A DNA stretch of 47,200 nt from Bacteroidales bacterium KA00251 (lineage in GTDB: Bacteria > Bacteroidota > Bacteroidia > Bacteroidales > Porphyromonadaceae): positions 50,594 through 97,793 of the forward strand of contig KQ959253.1 in assembly GCA_001552775.1 (NCBI GenBank), read 5' to 3'. This document shows, piece after piece, positions 17,271-25,915 of the stretch. The translations under genes and the position numbers were made by a program. How positions within the stretch are numbered: position 1 is the first letter of the stretch; each line of letters opens with the position of its first letter. A model generated the notes under the pieces. That model did not search any database. It was not told where the DNA came from and was given only the letters and a program-made list of their open reading frames with translations.

Positions 17271-18122
17271 TTAGGTGTGATTCGCAATTGTAGCTAGAGT
17301 GATAGCTGTGGCCACGGCTACGTTGAGCGACTCTCCATGACAGGTGGGGGATAAGCTGGGGATAGTAATTCTTCTTGTGCAATAGGAGGCGACGCTTTCG
17401 CTTATACCCTTTCCCTCATTGCCTAGGACAAGGAGAGAAGGCGTGGAGAGTGTGGGTAAAGGTCTCTTTGGAAGGAAGATGTTTTCGCCCTCCAAAAAGG
17501 TGCCTACGATGGGGAATCCTCTTTTTTTATACTCATGAAGATGGGCTGTTATTCCCTCTTGGGTTAAAGGTTTTAGAGCAAGGTGGGCAATGCTACCCAT
17601 TGAAGCTTGCACTACCTTTGGCGAAAAAGGGTCTGCCCCTTCCATAGAGATAAGGAGCGAAGTGATCCCAAACCAATCGGCTGTACGTATGATACTTCCT
17701 ACATTACCAGGGTCTTGAACGCCATCAAGTAAGAGTGTCATTCCTTGGGGTTGCTCTAGTTGCTCGGATTGAACATGGGGAAGCTTGAAAAGTGCGACAA
17801 GAGGGCGGGGTGACCGTAGCTGACTGATGGACGAAAAGTCGTAGCTGGAGGGAAGGAGAATCCTTCTTTCAATATTTGATAAGGCTTCCGCTAAGGGAAG
17901 GACTCCTTCATGTGAGTAGACGTGCTTTAGCTCACAAAGTCCTTCTTCGGACATAACCAACAGCTGGCATGGAAAAGATAAAAGACACTCTGCAATAGTC
18001 TTGGCACCCTCTGCGAGGAAACAGGAGGTCTCCTTGCGCACCTTTGCTCGAGCCATTGCCTTGATTAGCTTTCTTTCTGTAAGGCTAATCTTTTCGCTGT
18101 GTGGAGAGGGAAGAATATTCAT
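17271..18122 (-). CDS. SpoU/TrmH-family RNA 2'-O-methyltransferase
   Basis: 283 residues. N-terminal substrate-binding part (ERKLIKAMARAKVRKE...FLAEGAKTIAE) followed by the SPOUT knot: motif 1 LLLDGVQDPGNVGSIIRTAD, motif 2 LVLGNEGKGIS, motif 3 IPSLSPTCHGESLNVAVA. These are the three SpoU motifs that bind S-adenosylmethionine and methylate ribose 2'-OH in rRNA or tRNA. The RNA target cannot be read from sequence. It follows the relA gene by 16 bp on the same strand, so the two are probably cotranscribed. Confidence 0.88.
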   Translation of the reverse strand: MNILPSPHSEKISLTERKLIKAMARAKVRKETSCFLAEGAKTIAECLLSFPCQLLVMSEEGLCELKHVYSHEGVLPLAEALSNIERRILLPSSYDFSSISQLRSPRPLVALFKLPHVQSEQLEQPQGMTLLLDGVQDPGNVGSIIRTADWFGITSLLISMEGADPFSPKVVQASMGSIAHLALKPLTQEGITAHLHEYKKRGFPIVGTFLEGENIFLPKRPLPTLSTPSLLVLGNEGKGISESVASYCTRRITIPSLSPTCHGESLNVAVATAITLATIANHT

Positions 18123-18138
18123 GGGAAAGGTCTAAATG

Positions 18139-20361
18139 CTAAGCTCGTGATACGGAGAGTACGCCCTTTGTGCTTAAAAGTTTATTGCGTAGGGTGTTGA
18201 TGGCAGGCAGAGCTCCTTCGAATGTAAATTCAGCTTCTATTTTGCCCAAAGAGGATTTAATGTTGTATGAAAGTAATGTAGTACCCTCATTGAGCTTACA
18301 TAGAGAGACAACCCTTCCTGATGTTTCAGTGTCGTCCACAGCCTCTATATAGAGGTTGGTGCGTGTTTGATCTTCAAGGCTTTTCCAATGAGCGGGGAGT
18401 ACACGACTGCGAAAGTTTTGGAATATGTCTTTTGCGTTAGGACAGTCGTATCGGTGGATTCGTATGCCAAATCTAGAAGGGTATGCAAAGATAGCATCAC
18501 CATACTGTGGCGTACAGCATTTTGCCAGTTCATAGTAAATGGATCCTTTTACACCTTCTACTGCGACAGAGCGATCTGTAGCATTAGGATTTTCTTCGGC
18601 TCTTGTTTTCTTTTTTTGGGGTGATGTTTCCTTGCTAGGACTTTCTATCTTCTCTTGCGGAGCAAGTTTTGCTTCATAGGTTTCTAATAGCCGACTCACA
18701 TCGCACTTACCTTCTACTACAGCCGTGTAGAAGCTGTTGTAGTCGTGGTATCCTAGCTGATTGAAGCTTTGGACTAGTATTTTTTCATCCAGGGGAATTT
18801 TTCTGTTTTTGAGCCTTCTTTCGATTTGTTCCCTAATCTCAGCAAAGGAGCCTTCACGTTCCTCTCTAAGGAAGCGTTGTATCTTGTTACGGGCCGAGCT
18901 ACTGACAGCTATTTTAAGCCAGTCTTTATTGGGAGATTGATTGCGATCTGTAATTACCTCTACAGTATCTCCGCTTTTCAGCACGGAGCGAATAGAGGCA
19001 TTTTTGCCATTGATTTTTCCTCCTTTTGTATGGTATCCTACATTCGTATGAATGGCAAACGCAAAGTCGAGTAGCGTGGCGTTGGGAGGGAGCTTGATGG
19101 GTTTTCCCATCGGCGTAAAGGCATACGTGTGTTTTGCCTTTGCCATCTTAAAGCGAGCGTCCTCTTCAGAGGAGGTCTCTTTTTCTTCGAGTAAGGTGCG
19201 AGCGTGGGCAAGAGCGCTATCTATGGTCGTCTCTCTTCCTAGTCCTTTGTAGCGCCAGTGTGCAGCCACTCCATGCTCGGCAACTTCATCCATTTCCTCT
19301 GTGCGTATCTGTACCTCCACATACTTATCGTCTGGACCCTTAACTGTAATTTGTAGGGATTGGTATCCATTTTGCTTAGGAACGGAAATCCAATCTCTGA
19401 GCCTTTGAGGATTGGGCTCAAAAAGATCAGTGACGAGTGAGTAGAAGTACCAGCAAGCCTCTTCTTCCTCTTTTTTGTCCGCATCAATAATGATTCGCAA
19501 CGCAGCAAGGTCGTAAATGTCGTCAAAGGCAACTCCCTTTTTTTCCATCTTGTTGTAAACAGAAAAGATCGACTTGGTACGAGACTTTATGGTGTAGCTC
19601 CAGCGTACTTTTGCTTTGTCAAAACGGTCTTCGATCAGCCTTACGACTCTTCTCATGTAGTTGTTGCGCTCTACTTTTTTCTCTCCGAGTTTAGTCTTGA
19701 TTTCGTAAAAGGCTGTGGGCTGAGTGAACTTAAGGCTTAGATCTTCCAACTCTCCTTTCACCGCATAAAGACCTAGCTTGTGAGTGAGAGGAATAAAAAA
19801 TCTGCTTGTTTCCTCGCCAAGCTTATAGGCCTGATCGGAAGAGAGTAATTTTTTTCCATTGCGTAGCAGAAAGAGCCGATAAGCGATCATTATAAGCAGT
19901 ACTCGTACATCTCCAGCACTGCTGACAAGTAGCTCACGTACCTCTTCATCACTAGCCTCTTTTCCCTTTTCAGAAAAAATCTTTTGTGCTGTAAGAAGTT
20001 GCTGAAGAAGAGAGAAAGCTTCTGGAGAGGCTTTTAGTGGAGGAGAGTCTATGGCGTTCTGCTGTTGAACAAAAGGAAAGTATAAAAAGAGAGCCTCAAC
20101 GGAAGTCTCAGAAAGTCGAAAGTCTTCAGTCAAGATTGTGGCTACTTGAAGACAAAAAGAGAGGGCAGTCATCCCATAATGTTTGGAATACCCTCCCTCA
20201 GATAGAAGTTGCAAAGAGTAGAAGAGCGCACGAAGGGAAAGCTTTGTAGAAAGCAAATCAAGAGCTGCTGTAAACTCTTGGTGCTCTTCAGGAGGAAGAT
20301 TCGCTAAAAGTCTTTCCTTAAATAGAGCATCGGAAGGATGCTTTTCTTGCTCAGTACACAC
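18139..20361 (-). CDS. relA: RelA/SpoT-family (p)ppGpp synthetase with degenerate hydrolase domain
   Basis: 740 residues, GTG start. Order: pseudo-HD domain (about 1-200), synthetase (about 230-370: SRTKSIFSVYNKM, FDDIYDLAALRI, NGYQSLQITV, EVQIRTEEMDEVAEHGVAAHW), TGS domain (about 412-475: YAFTPMGKPIKLPPNATLLDFAFAIH) and a C-terminal ACT domain. The HD hydrolase motif is missing: where the family has LLHD-x-x-ED this protein reads FLYFPF, and the later ADRLHNMR motif reads AYRLFLLR. It should therefore make but not degrade (p)ppGpp, the alarmone of the stringent response; this is inference from missing residues. A divergent HPPK-like gene lies 16 bp upstream. Confidence 0.87.
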   Translation of the reverse strand: MCTEQEKHPSDALFKERLLANLPPEEHQEFTAALDLLSTKLSLRALFYSLQLLSEGGYSKHYGMTALSFCLQVATILTEDFRLSETSVEALFLYFPFVQQQNAIDSPPLKASPEAFSLLQQLLTAQKIFSEKGKEASDEEVRELLVSSAGDVRVLLIMIAYRLFLLRNGKKLLSSDQAYKLGEETSRFFIPLTHKLGLYAVKGELEDLSLKFTQPTAFYEIKTKLGEKKVERNNYMRRVVRLIEDRFDKAKVRWSYTIKSRTKSIFSVYNKMEKKGVAFDDIYDLAALRIIIDADKKEEEEACWYFYSLVTDLFEPNPQRLRDWISVPKQNGYQSLQITVKGPDDKYVEVQIRTEEMDEVAEHGVAAHWRYKGLGRETTIDSALAHARTLLEEKETSSEEDARFKMAKAKHTYAFTPMGKPIKLPPNATLLDFAFAIHTNVGYHTKGGKINGKNASIRSVLKSGDTVEVITDRNQSPNKDWLKIAVSSSARNKIQRFLREEREGSFAEIREQIERRLKNRKIPLDEKILVQSFNQLGYHDYNSFYTAVVEGKCDVSRLLETYEAKLAPQEKIESPSKETSPQKKKTRAEENPNATDRSVAVEGVKGSIYYELAKCCTPQYGDAIFAYPSRFGIRIHRYDCPNAKDIFQNFRSRVLPAHWKSLEDQTRTNLYIEAVDDTETSGRVVSLCKLNEGTTLLSYNIKSSLGKIEAEFTFEGALPAINTLRNKLLSTKGVLSVSRA

Positions 20362-20377
20362 TCCTCGTAATGTTCTT

Positions 20378-20758
20378 TTAGAATTCGTCGATCTCTTCTA
20401 GCCCCGATACCATGTAGGGGCGAATAAAGTCTCGAGGCTTTAGCACATCTTCATTCCATTTAATAAGATCCAAGTCAATTGGGATGATCCCTTCTTCTTC
20501 GTCATCATCGTCTCTTCCGAGATCTTCTTCAATGCTTTTTAGCTGCGATACAAACTCTTCTTTATCAAGATTTGTAGGCACCATTGCAACGAGATTGAGG
20601 AAGGCTTTTGCACCTTCTGGTAAGTCAATCGGATCTGTAATCTCTGGCGTTGAAAATCTGCTGCGAGGGTAGTTTGCCTGCAAGATCTCTATAACCTTTT
20701 GGATATTTTCAGTTCGATTAGTATTGCTACCAATACTTATAATTGCTTTATTGTCCAT
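20378..20758 (-). CDS. Divergent HPPK (FolK)-like protein
   Basis: 126 residues, shorter than FolK (about 160). The N-terminus SIGSNTNRTENIQKVIEIL and the segment IPIDLDLIKWNEDVL align with the HPPK fold (GSNxGxR..., PIDIDIL). The long variable loop is replaced by an acidic run (EEDLGRDDDDEEEG), the arginine/histidine-rich catalytic loop (HRPGESYTDRP in the canonical copy) is gone, and the PHPRMQERDFVLTPL block is reduced to IRPYMV. A canonical folK is present at 29695-30186, so this one has probably lost or changed its activity. It sits between DAHP synthase and relA on the same strand. Confidence 0.7.
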   Translation of the reverse strand: MDNKAIISIGSNTNRTENIQKVIEILQANYPRSRFSTPEITDPIDLPEGAKAFLNLVAMVPTNLDKEEFVSQLKSIEEDLGRDDDDEEEGIIPIDLDLIKWNEDVLKPRDFIRPYMVSGLEEIDEF

Positions 20759-20800
20759 AGCAAAATAGGTTGCTCTATGTTCTGGCTAGTATGTGATGTT

Positions 20801-21919
20801 CTAAAAGTTTCTCTCTTTATCGAGTATGCTATTTTCCGCTTTTTTCGCTTCTTCAAACTGTACCTTTGTCGAAAGCTCATGTATCTCAGTGAAAAGGTGA
20901 TAAACAAAGTCTGTCGGGAGCTCAAGTTTTTTTGCCCGTTCTAAATTGGTTTTCAAAACGTTTGAAAAGTGTTCCATCTGTAAAATGGGGATCTCGTGCG
21001 AATCTTTATAACGTCCAATTTCGCGTGCTACTTCTATTCTTTTTGCCAAAGTAGAGAGAAGGGCATCGTCGATTTCAGAAAGGAGTTTGCGGTAGGTCTC
21101 TAGCTCTAAAGAATAGGGTTGTGTCGTGCGGCGCGACCTCCATGCTGTCTGTAAGATCTTCCGCAACATGGTAGGCGACACTTGCTGTGAGGCATCGCTT
21201 TTGGCCTCGTCGGGCTGAATGTGCGTCTCAATCATTACGCCATCAAAGCCTAGCTCAACAGATTTTTTGCAAAACTCTTCCACGTCACTCCGCTTGCCTG
21301 TGATATGGCTGGGATCACAAATAATAGGAAGATGGGGCATGATTCGCTTCAGTTCAAAAGCGACACTCCAAGAAGGGGTGTTGCGATACCCAAGCTTACT
21401 GCTGTACATGGGAGAAAAACCGCGGAAAATGGCTCCCAAGTGCTGAACATTAGCACGAGATAGTCTTTCAATAGCTCCAATCCATAGGTTGATATCGGGA
21501 CTGATAGGGTTTTTTACGAAAATAGGGATTGTACATCCTTTGAGTGCATCTGCAAGGTTTTGTACGGCAAAAGGGTCTGATACGGTACGTGCTCCTATCC
21601 AGAGTGCGTCAAAGCCTGCTTTGAGAGTTTCCTCCACATGATGGGGTAGAGAGACCTCTGTGATGATTTTTAGCTTAGTCTTCCGTTTTACTTCTTGTAG
21701 CCAAGCAATGCCTTTTGTGCCTACACCTTCAAACGCACCAGGACGCGTGCGCGGCTTCCATAGCCCTGCACGAAAATAGCTAATAGGCATTCCTTGAAGA
21801 GCTTTAGCTGTATCCAAAATTTGCTCTTGGCTTTCAGCACTGCAAGGACCCGCTACTACTAGCAGATTTTTGCTAGAAGGAGGTAAGTCTTGAGGGGGTG
21901 CGTCGGTGAGATCACTCAT
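20801..21919 (-). CDS. Bifunctional DAHP synthase / chorismate mutase (type II)
   Basis: 372 residues. The N-terminal part (about 1-265) is a 3-deoxy-7-phosphoheptulonate synthase of the KDPG-aldolase-like class: VVAGPCSAES, FRAGLWKPRTRPGAFEGVG, FVKNPISPDINLWIGA, LPIICDPSHITGKR. The C-terminal part (about 275-360: SEIDDALLSTLAKRIEVAREIGRYK) is an AroQ-type chorismate mutase helix bundle. The fusion catalyses the first step of the shikimate pathway and the branch step to phenylalanine/tyrosine and is common in Bacteroidota. Allosteric control through the mutase domain is known for such fusions in other bacteria and may apply here. Confidence 0.9.
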   Translation of the reverse strand: MSDLTDAPPQDLPPSSKNLLVVAGPCSAESQEQILDTAKALQGMPISYFRAGLWKPRTRPGAFEGVGTKGIAWLQEVKRKTKLKIITEVSLPHHVEETLKAGFDALWIGARTVSDPFAVQNLADALKGCTIPIFVKNPISPDINLWIGAIERLSRANVQHLGAIFRGFSPMYSSKLGYRNTPSWSVAFELKRIMPHLPIICDPSHITGKRSDVEEFCKKSVELGFDGVMIETHIQPDEAKSDASQQVSPTMLRKILQTAWRSRRTTQPYSLELETYRKLLSEIDDALLSTLAKRIEVAREIGRYKDSHEIPILQMEHFSNVLKTNLERAKKLELPTDFVYHLFTEIHELSTKVQFEEAKKAENSILDKERNF

Positions 21920-21997
21920 TTACTATTGGGGTTTCTTAATCGGAGTATTGTGAGCAAAATTCTCTTCTTGTATCGTTTATGCAGAAATTGAGGTTTA

Positions 21998-23425
21998 TTA
22001 CTTAGGCTTCGTCTGCTCTATTCGGGAAGGTGTAGAGCAAGAGGCTCGCCATACCTTCTCCGTAAGACGGGCAAAAGCACAAGCAATATTTTGCCTTGTG
22101 AAGTGTTGAACATATGCTCTATCCGCATTTTCAGTGCAAGTATAGCCATTTTTTTGCCAAGAGCGATAGCAAGCCTTTAAGAACTGCATAACTTCGTCGC
22201 TAGAGGAGCAAGATGTACCTACATTTGCTCTTTGGAGTATGGCATCTGAGATTGCACCATCTCCAGGGATTGAGAGAATAGGCTTTTGCATAGCCATGGC
22301 CTCAAAAATCTTTGTGGATACAATGCCATGGGGGCCATTGGACTCTTCGCGATTGTTGAGTAAAAGAATGAGTGAAGACTCTGACAAAACCTTTGGAACC
22401 TGCTCAAATGGCACCATAGGACAAAAGTGCTGGAGTCTCTGTACACTTTCAGGGTAGGATGCTAAAAGATGTCGTAGAAGTTGCTTGGAGTGGTCATCTA
22501 CATACCAGTATATGCCTAACTTTTGCGCACTTACCAGCTCTTGCAGTTCAGTAGAGGCGAGAGCATCGAAGAGAAGGTGAGGATTTCTCATTCCCAACGA
22601 GAGGAGTCTTCCCGTAAAGACGATTTTGAAGTGATCATTCGTCTCCTGTGTAGGTACAAAGAGCGTCTCTTCATAGCCATTGAAGAGACAATAAACATGA
22701 GGTGTCGCACCTTGAACTCCTTTAGATAAAATGTGTTGGTGCCAAGGCGAAACCGTAGTGATGGCTTGTGCCTTTCTGAGAATTTTGTTGCGGGAGTGCA
22801 CAAGATGCTTTAGCAGAAGTTGTAGCGGAAGGTGCCACAAGGGAGAAACTCTTTCAGGGAGTCCTGCAAGAAAGGCATAGGCATTGTATTGCTCATAGAT
22901 GTCTCTACAGTCTACAATCAGAGGCTTGTGGTACTTTTGCGCTAATAGCAGAGCTGCTTTTAGTGGAAATTGTGAAAAAGTAAAGGCAAGGATAAGATCG
23001 TATTCTGATACTCTTGTGAGACGATCGATCTTTTGTGCAAAGAGAGAGTCCTTTACTTGCCATAGAATTTGCTTTAGCGATTCTATCTTGTTGTAGTGCT
23101 TACGTAAAGGAATACGGCAAACGGGACAAGGATCTTCTATCTGTTCAAAGATGCGTCCATGAGCTTTGTCTCTTACTCTTTTGATATCCTCAGTGAAGAC
23201 ATTGCAGGAGGCTCCCCATTTGACAAAGTAGCGTACGATCGAAACGATGCGCGGTGCAAAGTGAGGGGGAAAAAGATCTGTAAGTATCAAGATTCTCTTC
23301 CCTTTTAAGACCTCCTTTGGGTCAAAGCTATCCTCTATTTTAAGAGCAGAGAGAAACGAATCTTCCCAATTGTCAAGAGAAAGAATATTTGCCGATTCTT
23401 GTTGCTTTACTCGATGGGGTGCCAT
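21998..23425 (-). CDS. GT4-type glycosyltransferase
   Basis: 475 residues. After an N-terminal extension it shows KGKRILILTDLFPPHFAPRI, a typical opening of GT-B family 4 transferases, and in the C-terminal half FKIVFTGRLLSLG and a donor-binding region SLILLLNNREESNGPHGIVSTKIFEAMAMQKPILS (with the usual E-x-x-x-x-x-P arrangement: KIFEAMAMQKPI). It overlaps the upstream deacetylase-like gene by 19 bp, so the pair is translationally linked. Likely builds a cell-surface polysaccharide or lipopolysaccharide; donor and acceptor are unknown. Confidence 0.82.
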   Translation of the reverse strand: MAPHRVKQQESANILSLDNWEDSFLSALKIEDSFDPKEVLKGKRILILTDLFPPHFAPRIVSIVRYFVKWGASCNVFTEDIKRVRDKAHGRIFEQIEDPCPVCRIPLRKHYNKIESLKQILWQVKDSLFAQKIDRLTRVSEYDLILAFTFSQFPLKAALLLAQKYHKPLIVDCRDIYEQYNAYAFLAGLPERVSPLWHLPLQLLLKHLVHSRNKILRKAQAITTVSPWHQHILSKGVQGATPHVYCLFNGYEETLFVPTQETNDHFKIVFTGRLLSLGMRNPHLLFDALASTELQELVSAQKLGIYWYVDDHSKQLLRHLLASYPESVQRLQHFCPMVPFEQVPKVLSESSLILLLNNREESNGPHGIVSTKIFEAMAMQKPILSIPGDGAISDAILQRANVGTSCSSSDEVMQFLKACYRSWQKNGYTCTENADRAYVQHFTRQNIACAFARLTEKVWRASCSTPSRIEQTKPK

Positions 23426-24792
23426 GGCTTGTGACCTTCGCTTGTATGTTCCCTAATAGGATCTTCGTGGCTAGGCTCTAAACGAAAGATTGTACGCAAT
23501 AGTTCGCGATAGAGTTTAGAGTATAGAGGACTTATCTCCTTAGCCAGCGAGTCGTTGTGAAAGAGTAGGGTGAGCTCCCCCCGATGCTTGGCCACTTCTT
23601 CAAGGAGAGACTCTGCATAGCAAAATGCTTCTTTTTCTCCAAGATTCATATAGTTTGGACGCGTAAGGGTGGCTTCCATTAAGGTAAGAGGATGCAGTGT
23701 AAGTGATGTAAGCTCTCCTCTATTGGGCGAGATAAATCGCACAGGACGGCAGGTACCCAAGCGAAATCCCGCCACATCGGCGTAACCCATAGAGTAGTCC
23801 TCTCTTATGCCAAGGCTAATGAGGAGCGAGGTGTCTTCTGGCTCTCCTGCAGCTAGGTAGTGGTAGCGAGCTTTAGAAATATTCTGCTTGAGATCTTGTT
23901 CTAGCAGTTGCAGGCTTTTTGTTCTCCTATTAGGATTTTGAGACAAGGATAGAGGTACATGCCATCCCTCTTCAGCTCCGAACTTAAGTGCGAGTTCGTG
24001 AATTCTGCTAATCGGATATTTATTGGCACGATAATTGGGTCGGTCTTCCTTCCACTTTCCTGGAGTTTTGTAAAATAGGATGGTAGAGCACTTCGTCGGA
24101 TACTTTCTTGCCACTTCTCTATTCCATTCAAGAAAGCGTGGAAAGCTCCAAAAGCGATCCTTTAAGACATTCTGAAAAGCAAGTTTTAAAGCCTTAGGTA
24201 GTGCAATTTTTTCTTTTATCCATGCTCTAAAAAAGCTCCTTACGCCATTGTATTCATAGGGGCGATCAATGTCGTGTGTAAGGTTGATTTGAGAAAAACC
24301 TTGCTGTGGGTAGCTTACTATGCATCCTTCTTGCTCTAGAAGCTCCATAAGGTTGCGTCCATATTCCTCTATGATGGGACGATGGATAAAGCCAGCTCGA
24401 TAAGGGTAGCTGGATTTGCCTGGAAATCTATTGTAGTCGTCTCGGTCATCTCTTCGGATCATCTCTTCGTAACGCGAAATCAGAAAGTAAGTAGAGGCTA
24501 CAATATCGGCATATAGAATGAGAGGTCCATCCTCTGTAATTTTTTCTGTTTGTGGCAATCCAAAAAGAAGAGGGGTGCCTTTCCACAGCGGAGGGGAAAG
24601 AGGTGGAAATGCTGCTTCTGTGGCGTATGTATCTACATCAAAGAAGCTAGAGGGGTAGATTACTACCTTGTACTGTTTCATCTCTTCAGGATCTCGTGTG
24701 TACCCTACGAGTGGCGACAGACTTGGCTGAGGGTCCGATTCCTCTCGAAGAAGAAACGAAATAATATAGTCGCTGAATCCTTTGTAGTTCAA
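23407..24792 (-). CDS. Polysaccharide deacetylase-like protein (DUF7033 type)
   Basis: 461 residues, TTG start (24792-24790); no better upstream start is seen and the start sits 20 bp before the end of the FemAB-like gene. The motif LTHDIDRPYEYNG near residue 170 resembles the metal-binding THDVD of NodB-type carbohydrate esterases, and later GWHVPLSLSQNPNRR and a C-terminal LLFHNDSL fit the same fold. The N-terminal about 130 residues match the accessory region called DUF7033. It is sandwiched between a glycosyltransferase and a FemAB-like protein, pointing to modification of a surface glycan. Catalysis is inferred only. Confidence 0.72.
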   Translation of the reverse strand: MNYKGFSDYIISFLLREESDPQPSLSPLVGYTRDPEEMKQYKVVIYPSSFFDVDTYATEAAFPPLSPPLWKGTPLLFGLPQTEKITEDGPLILYADIVASTYFLISRYEEMIRRDDRDDYNRFPGKSSYPYRAGFIHRPIIEEYGRNLMELLEQEGCIVSYPQQGFSQINLTHDIDRPYEYNGVRSFFRAWIKEKIALPKALKLAFQNVLKDRFWSFPRFLEWNREVARKYPTKCSTILFYKTPGKWKEDRPNYRANKYPISRIHELALKFGAEEGWHVPLSLSQNPNRRTKSLQLLEQDLKQNISKARYHYLAAGEPEDTSLLISLGIREDYSMGYADVAGFRLGTCRPVRFISPNRGELTSLTLHPLTLMEATLTRPNYMNLGEKEAFCYAESLLEEVAKHRGELTLLFHNDSLAKEISPLYSKLYRELLRTIFRLEPSHEDPIREHTSEGHKPWHPIE

Positions 24793-24812
24793 AGTAGCAA
24801 GGGGGTTATAAA

Positions 24813-25790
24813 CTAAAACTTAGATAACTTCTGATAGTGCCATCTCAGACGAAGGCGATCAAAGAGGCTAGGGCTACCCTTTTGCATTTCTATAAAGAGA
24901 TTTTGCTCTCCTCCTAAGGAGCGAAAGACAGGCTCTACACCTTGGAGCATGCTCCCTTCGAAGTCGAAGGTGTGAATACCGCGACTCCTAAGTTCAATAA
25001 GAGTCTTGTATAGAAGAGCTGTATTGGCAAATGGGAGGTCCTCTTTTGTGGCAGTGGCCATTGAATATCCCACACCACTTGCTAGTGCAATAAAATAAAC
25101 TGCCAGATACTCTCCGCTAGAAGATAAAAGCCCTGCAGTAAGACCATTTCCTCGATCAATAGCCACTGTTGCACACCTTAAAATAGTCTCACAAAAGACT
25201 GGAGCAATTCTCCTCTTTTTGTAGAAGTCGTGGAGGAAGGGTGCAATCGTTTCTAGGGGAATATCAAAGATTACCTTGCATTGCCTTGATTCACTCTCTT
25301 TTACTTTCCTTCGTACTAGCCTATTTACTTTGTTCTCAAAGGGATCTTCCTCATTTTTGAGATCAAGCATATAGTTGTAGCGCACTTTTAGGGAGAACCC
25401 ATCCCAATAAAAAGGGAGGGCATCTAGCGTATCTGAAGAAAGAGATATGTGAGCATAGCGAATAGACTTTTGCTGCTCTAATAGAAGTTCCATTGCTTGA
25501 CGCCGATCTTTAAATAAAAGAGGCGAAAGCGATGCAGATCGATATGCTTTTGCAAAGTATAGTCCCCCATGCTGGCAACAGGGAGGCAAAATCCAAACCT
25601 CTTTAAGGGGATGATATAGAGGGCAGAGGGCCACCAATTCATTACCCTTTGTGAGAGTAGCGTAGCGGAAGCAACCTTCTCCGCCTGCAGTCTCTAGCCA
25701 AAAGGGGTAGGCATAGATAGGTAACTCTTCTTCTAATGCGAGTCGTTCAAACTCTTGACGAGAGATCAAATTGAAAGAGAGTGAGGCCAT
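24813..25790 (-). CDS. FemAB/GNAT-like acyltransferase
   Basis: 325 residues. Two-lobed GNAT-like protein: N-terminal EFERLALEEELPIYAYPFWLETAGG, followed by RRKVKESESRQCKV, then a C-terminal lobe with GLTAGLLSSSGEYLAVYFIALASGVGYSMATA, NTALLYKTLIELRSRGIHTFDFEGSMLQGVEPVFRSLGG. The last block resembles the FDFEGS...F..SFG signature of FemAB-like N-acyltransferases found in glycan loci. It probably transfers an acyl or aminoacyl group onto the glycan made by the neighbouring genes; substrate unknown. Confidence 0.7.
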   Translation of the reverse strand: MASLSFNLISRQEFERLALEEELPIYAYPFWLETAGGEGCFRYATLTKGNELVALCPLYHPLKEVWILPPCCQHGGLYFAKAYRSASLSPLLFKDRRQAMELLLEQQKSIRYAHISLSSDTLDALPFYWDGFSLKVRYNYMLDLKNEEDPFENKVNRLVRRKVKESESRQCKVIFDIPLETIAPFLHDFYKKRRIAPVFCETILRCATVAIDRGNGLTAGLLSSSGEYLAVYFIALASGVGYSMATATKEDLPFANTALLYKTLIELRSRGIHTFDFEGSMLQGVEPVFRSLGGEQNLFIEMQKGSPSLFDRLRLRWHYQKLSKF

Positions 25791-25854
25791 CTATCAAAAG
25801 TTTGCGATGAATAGAGACGACAAATGCTGAGCCAATATTGCTTCCCCCCTACTA

Positions 25855-25887
25855 CTACAAAAGGGGAATTTATTTCCCCATTTGTAG
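25855..25887 (-). terminator. Terminator hairpin after recA
   Basis: CTACAAA-A-GGGGAA pairs with TTCCCC-A-TTTGTAG with a short loop, about 30 bp beyond the recA stop. It separates recA from the FemAB-like gene, so the latter probably has its own promoter. Confidence 0.7.
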
Positions 25888-25915
25888 CCTAATGATGGTA
25901 AATAAAGACTAATCT

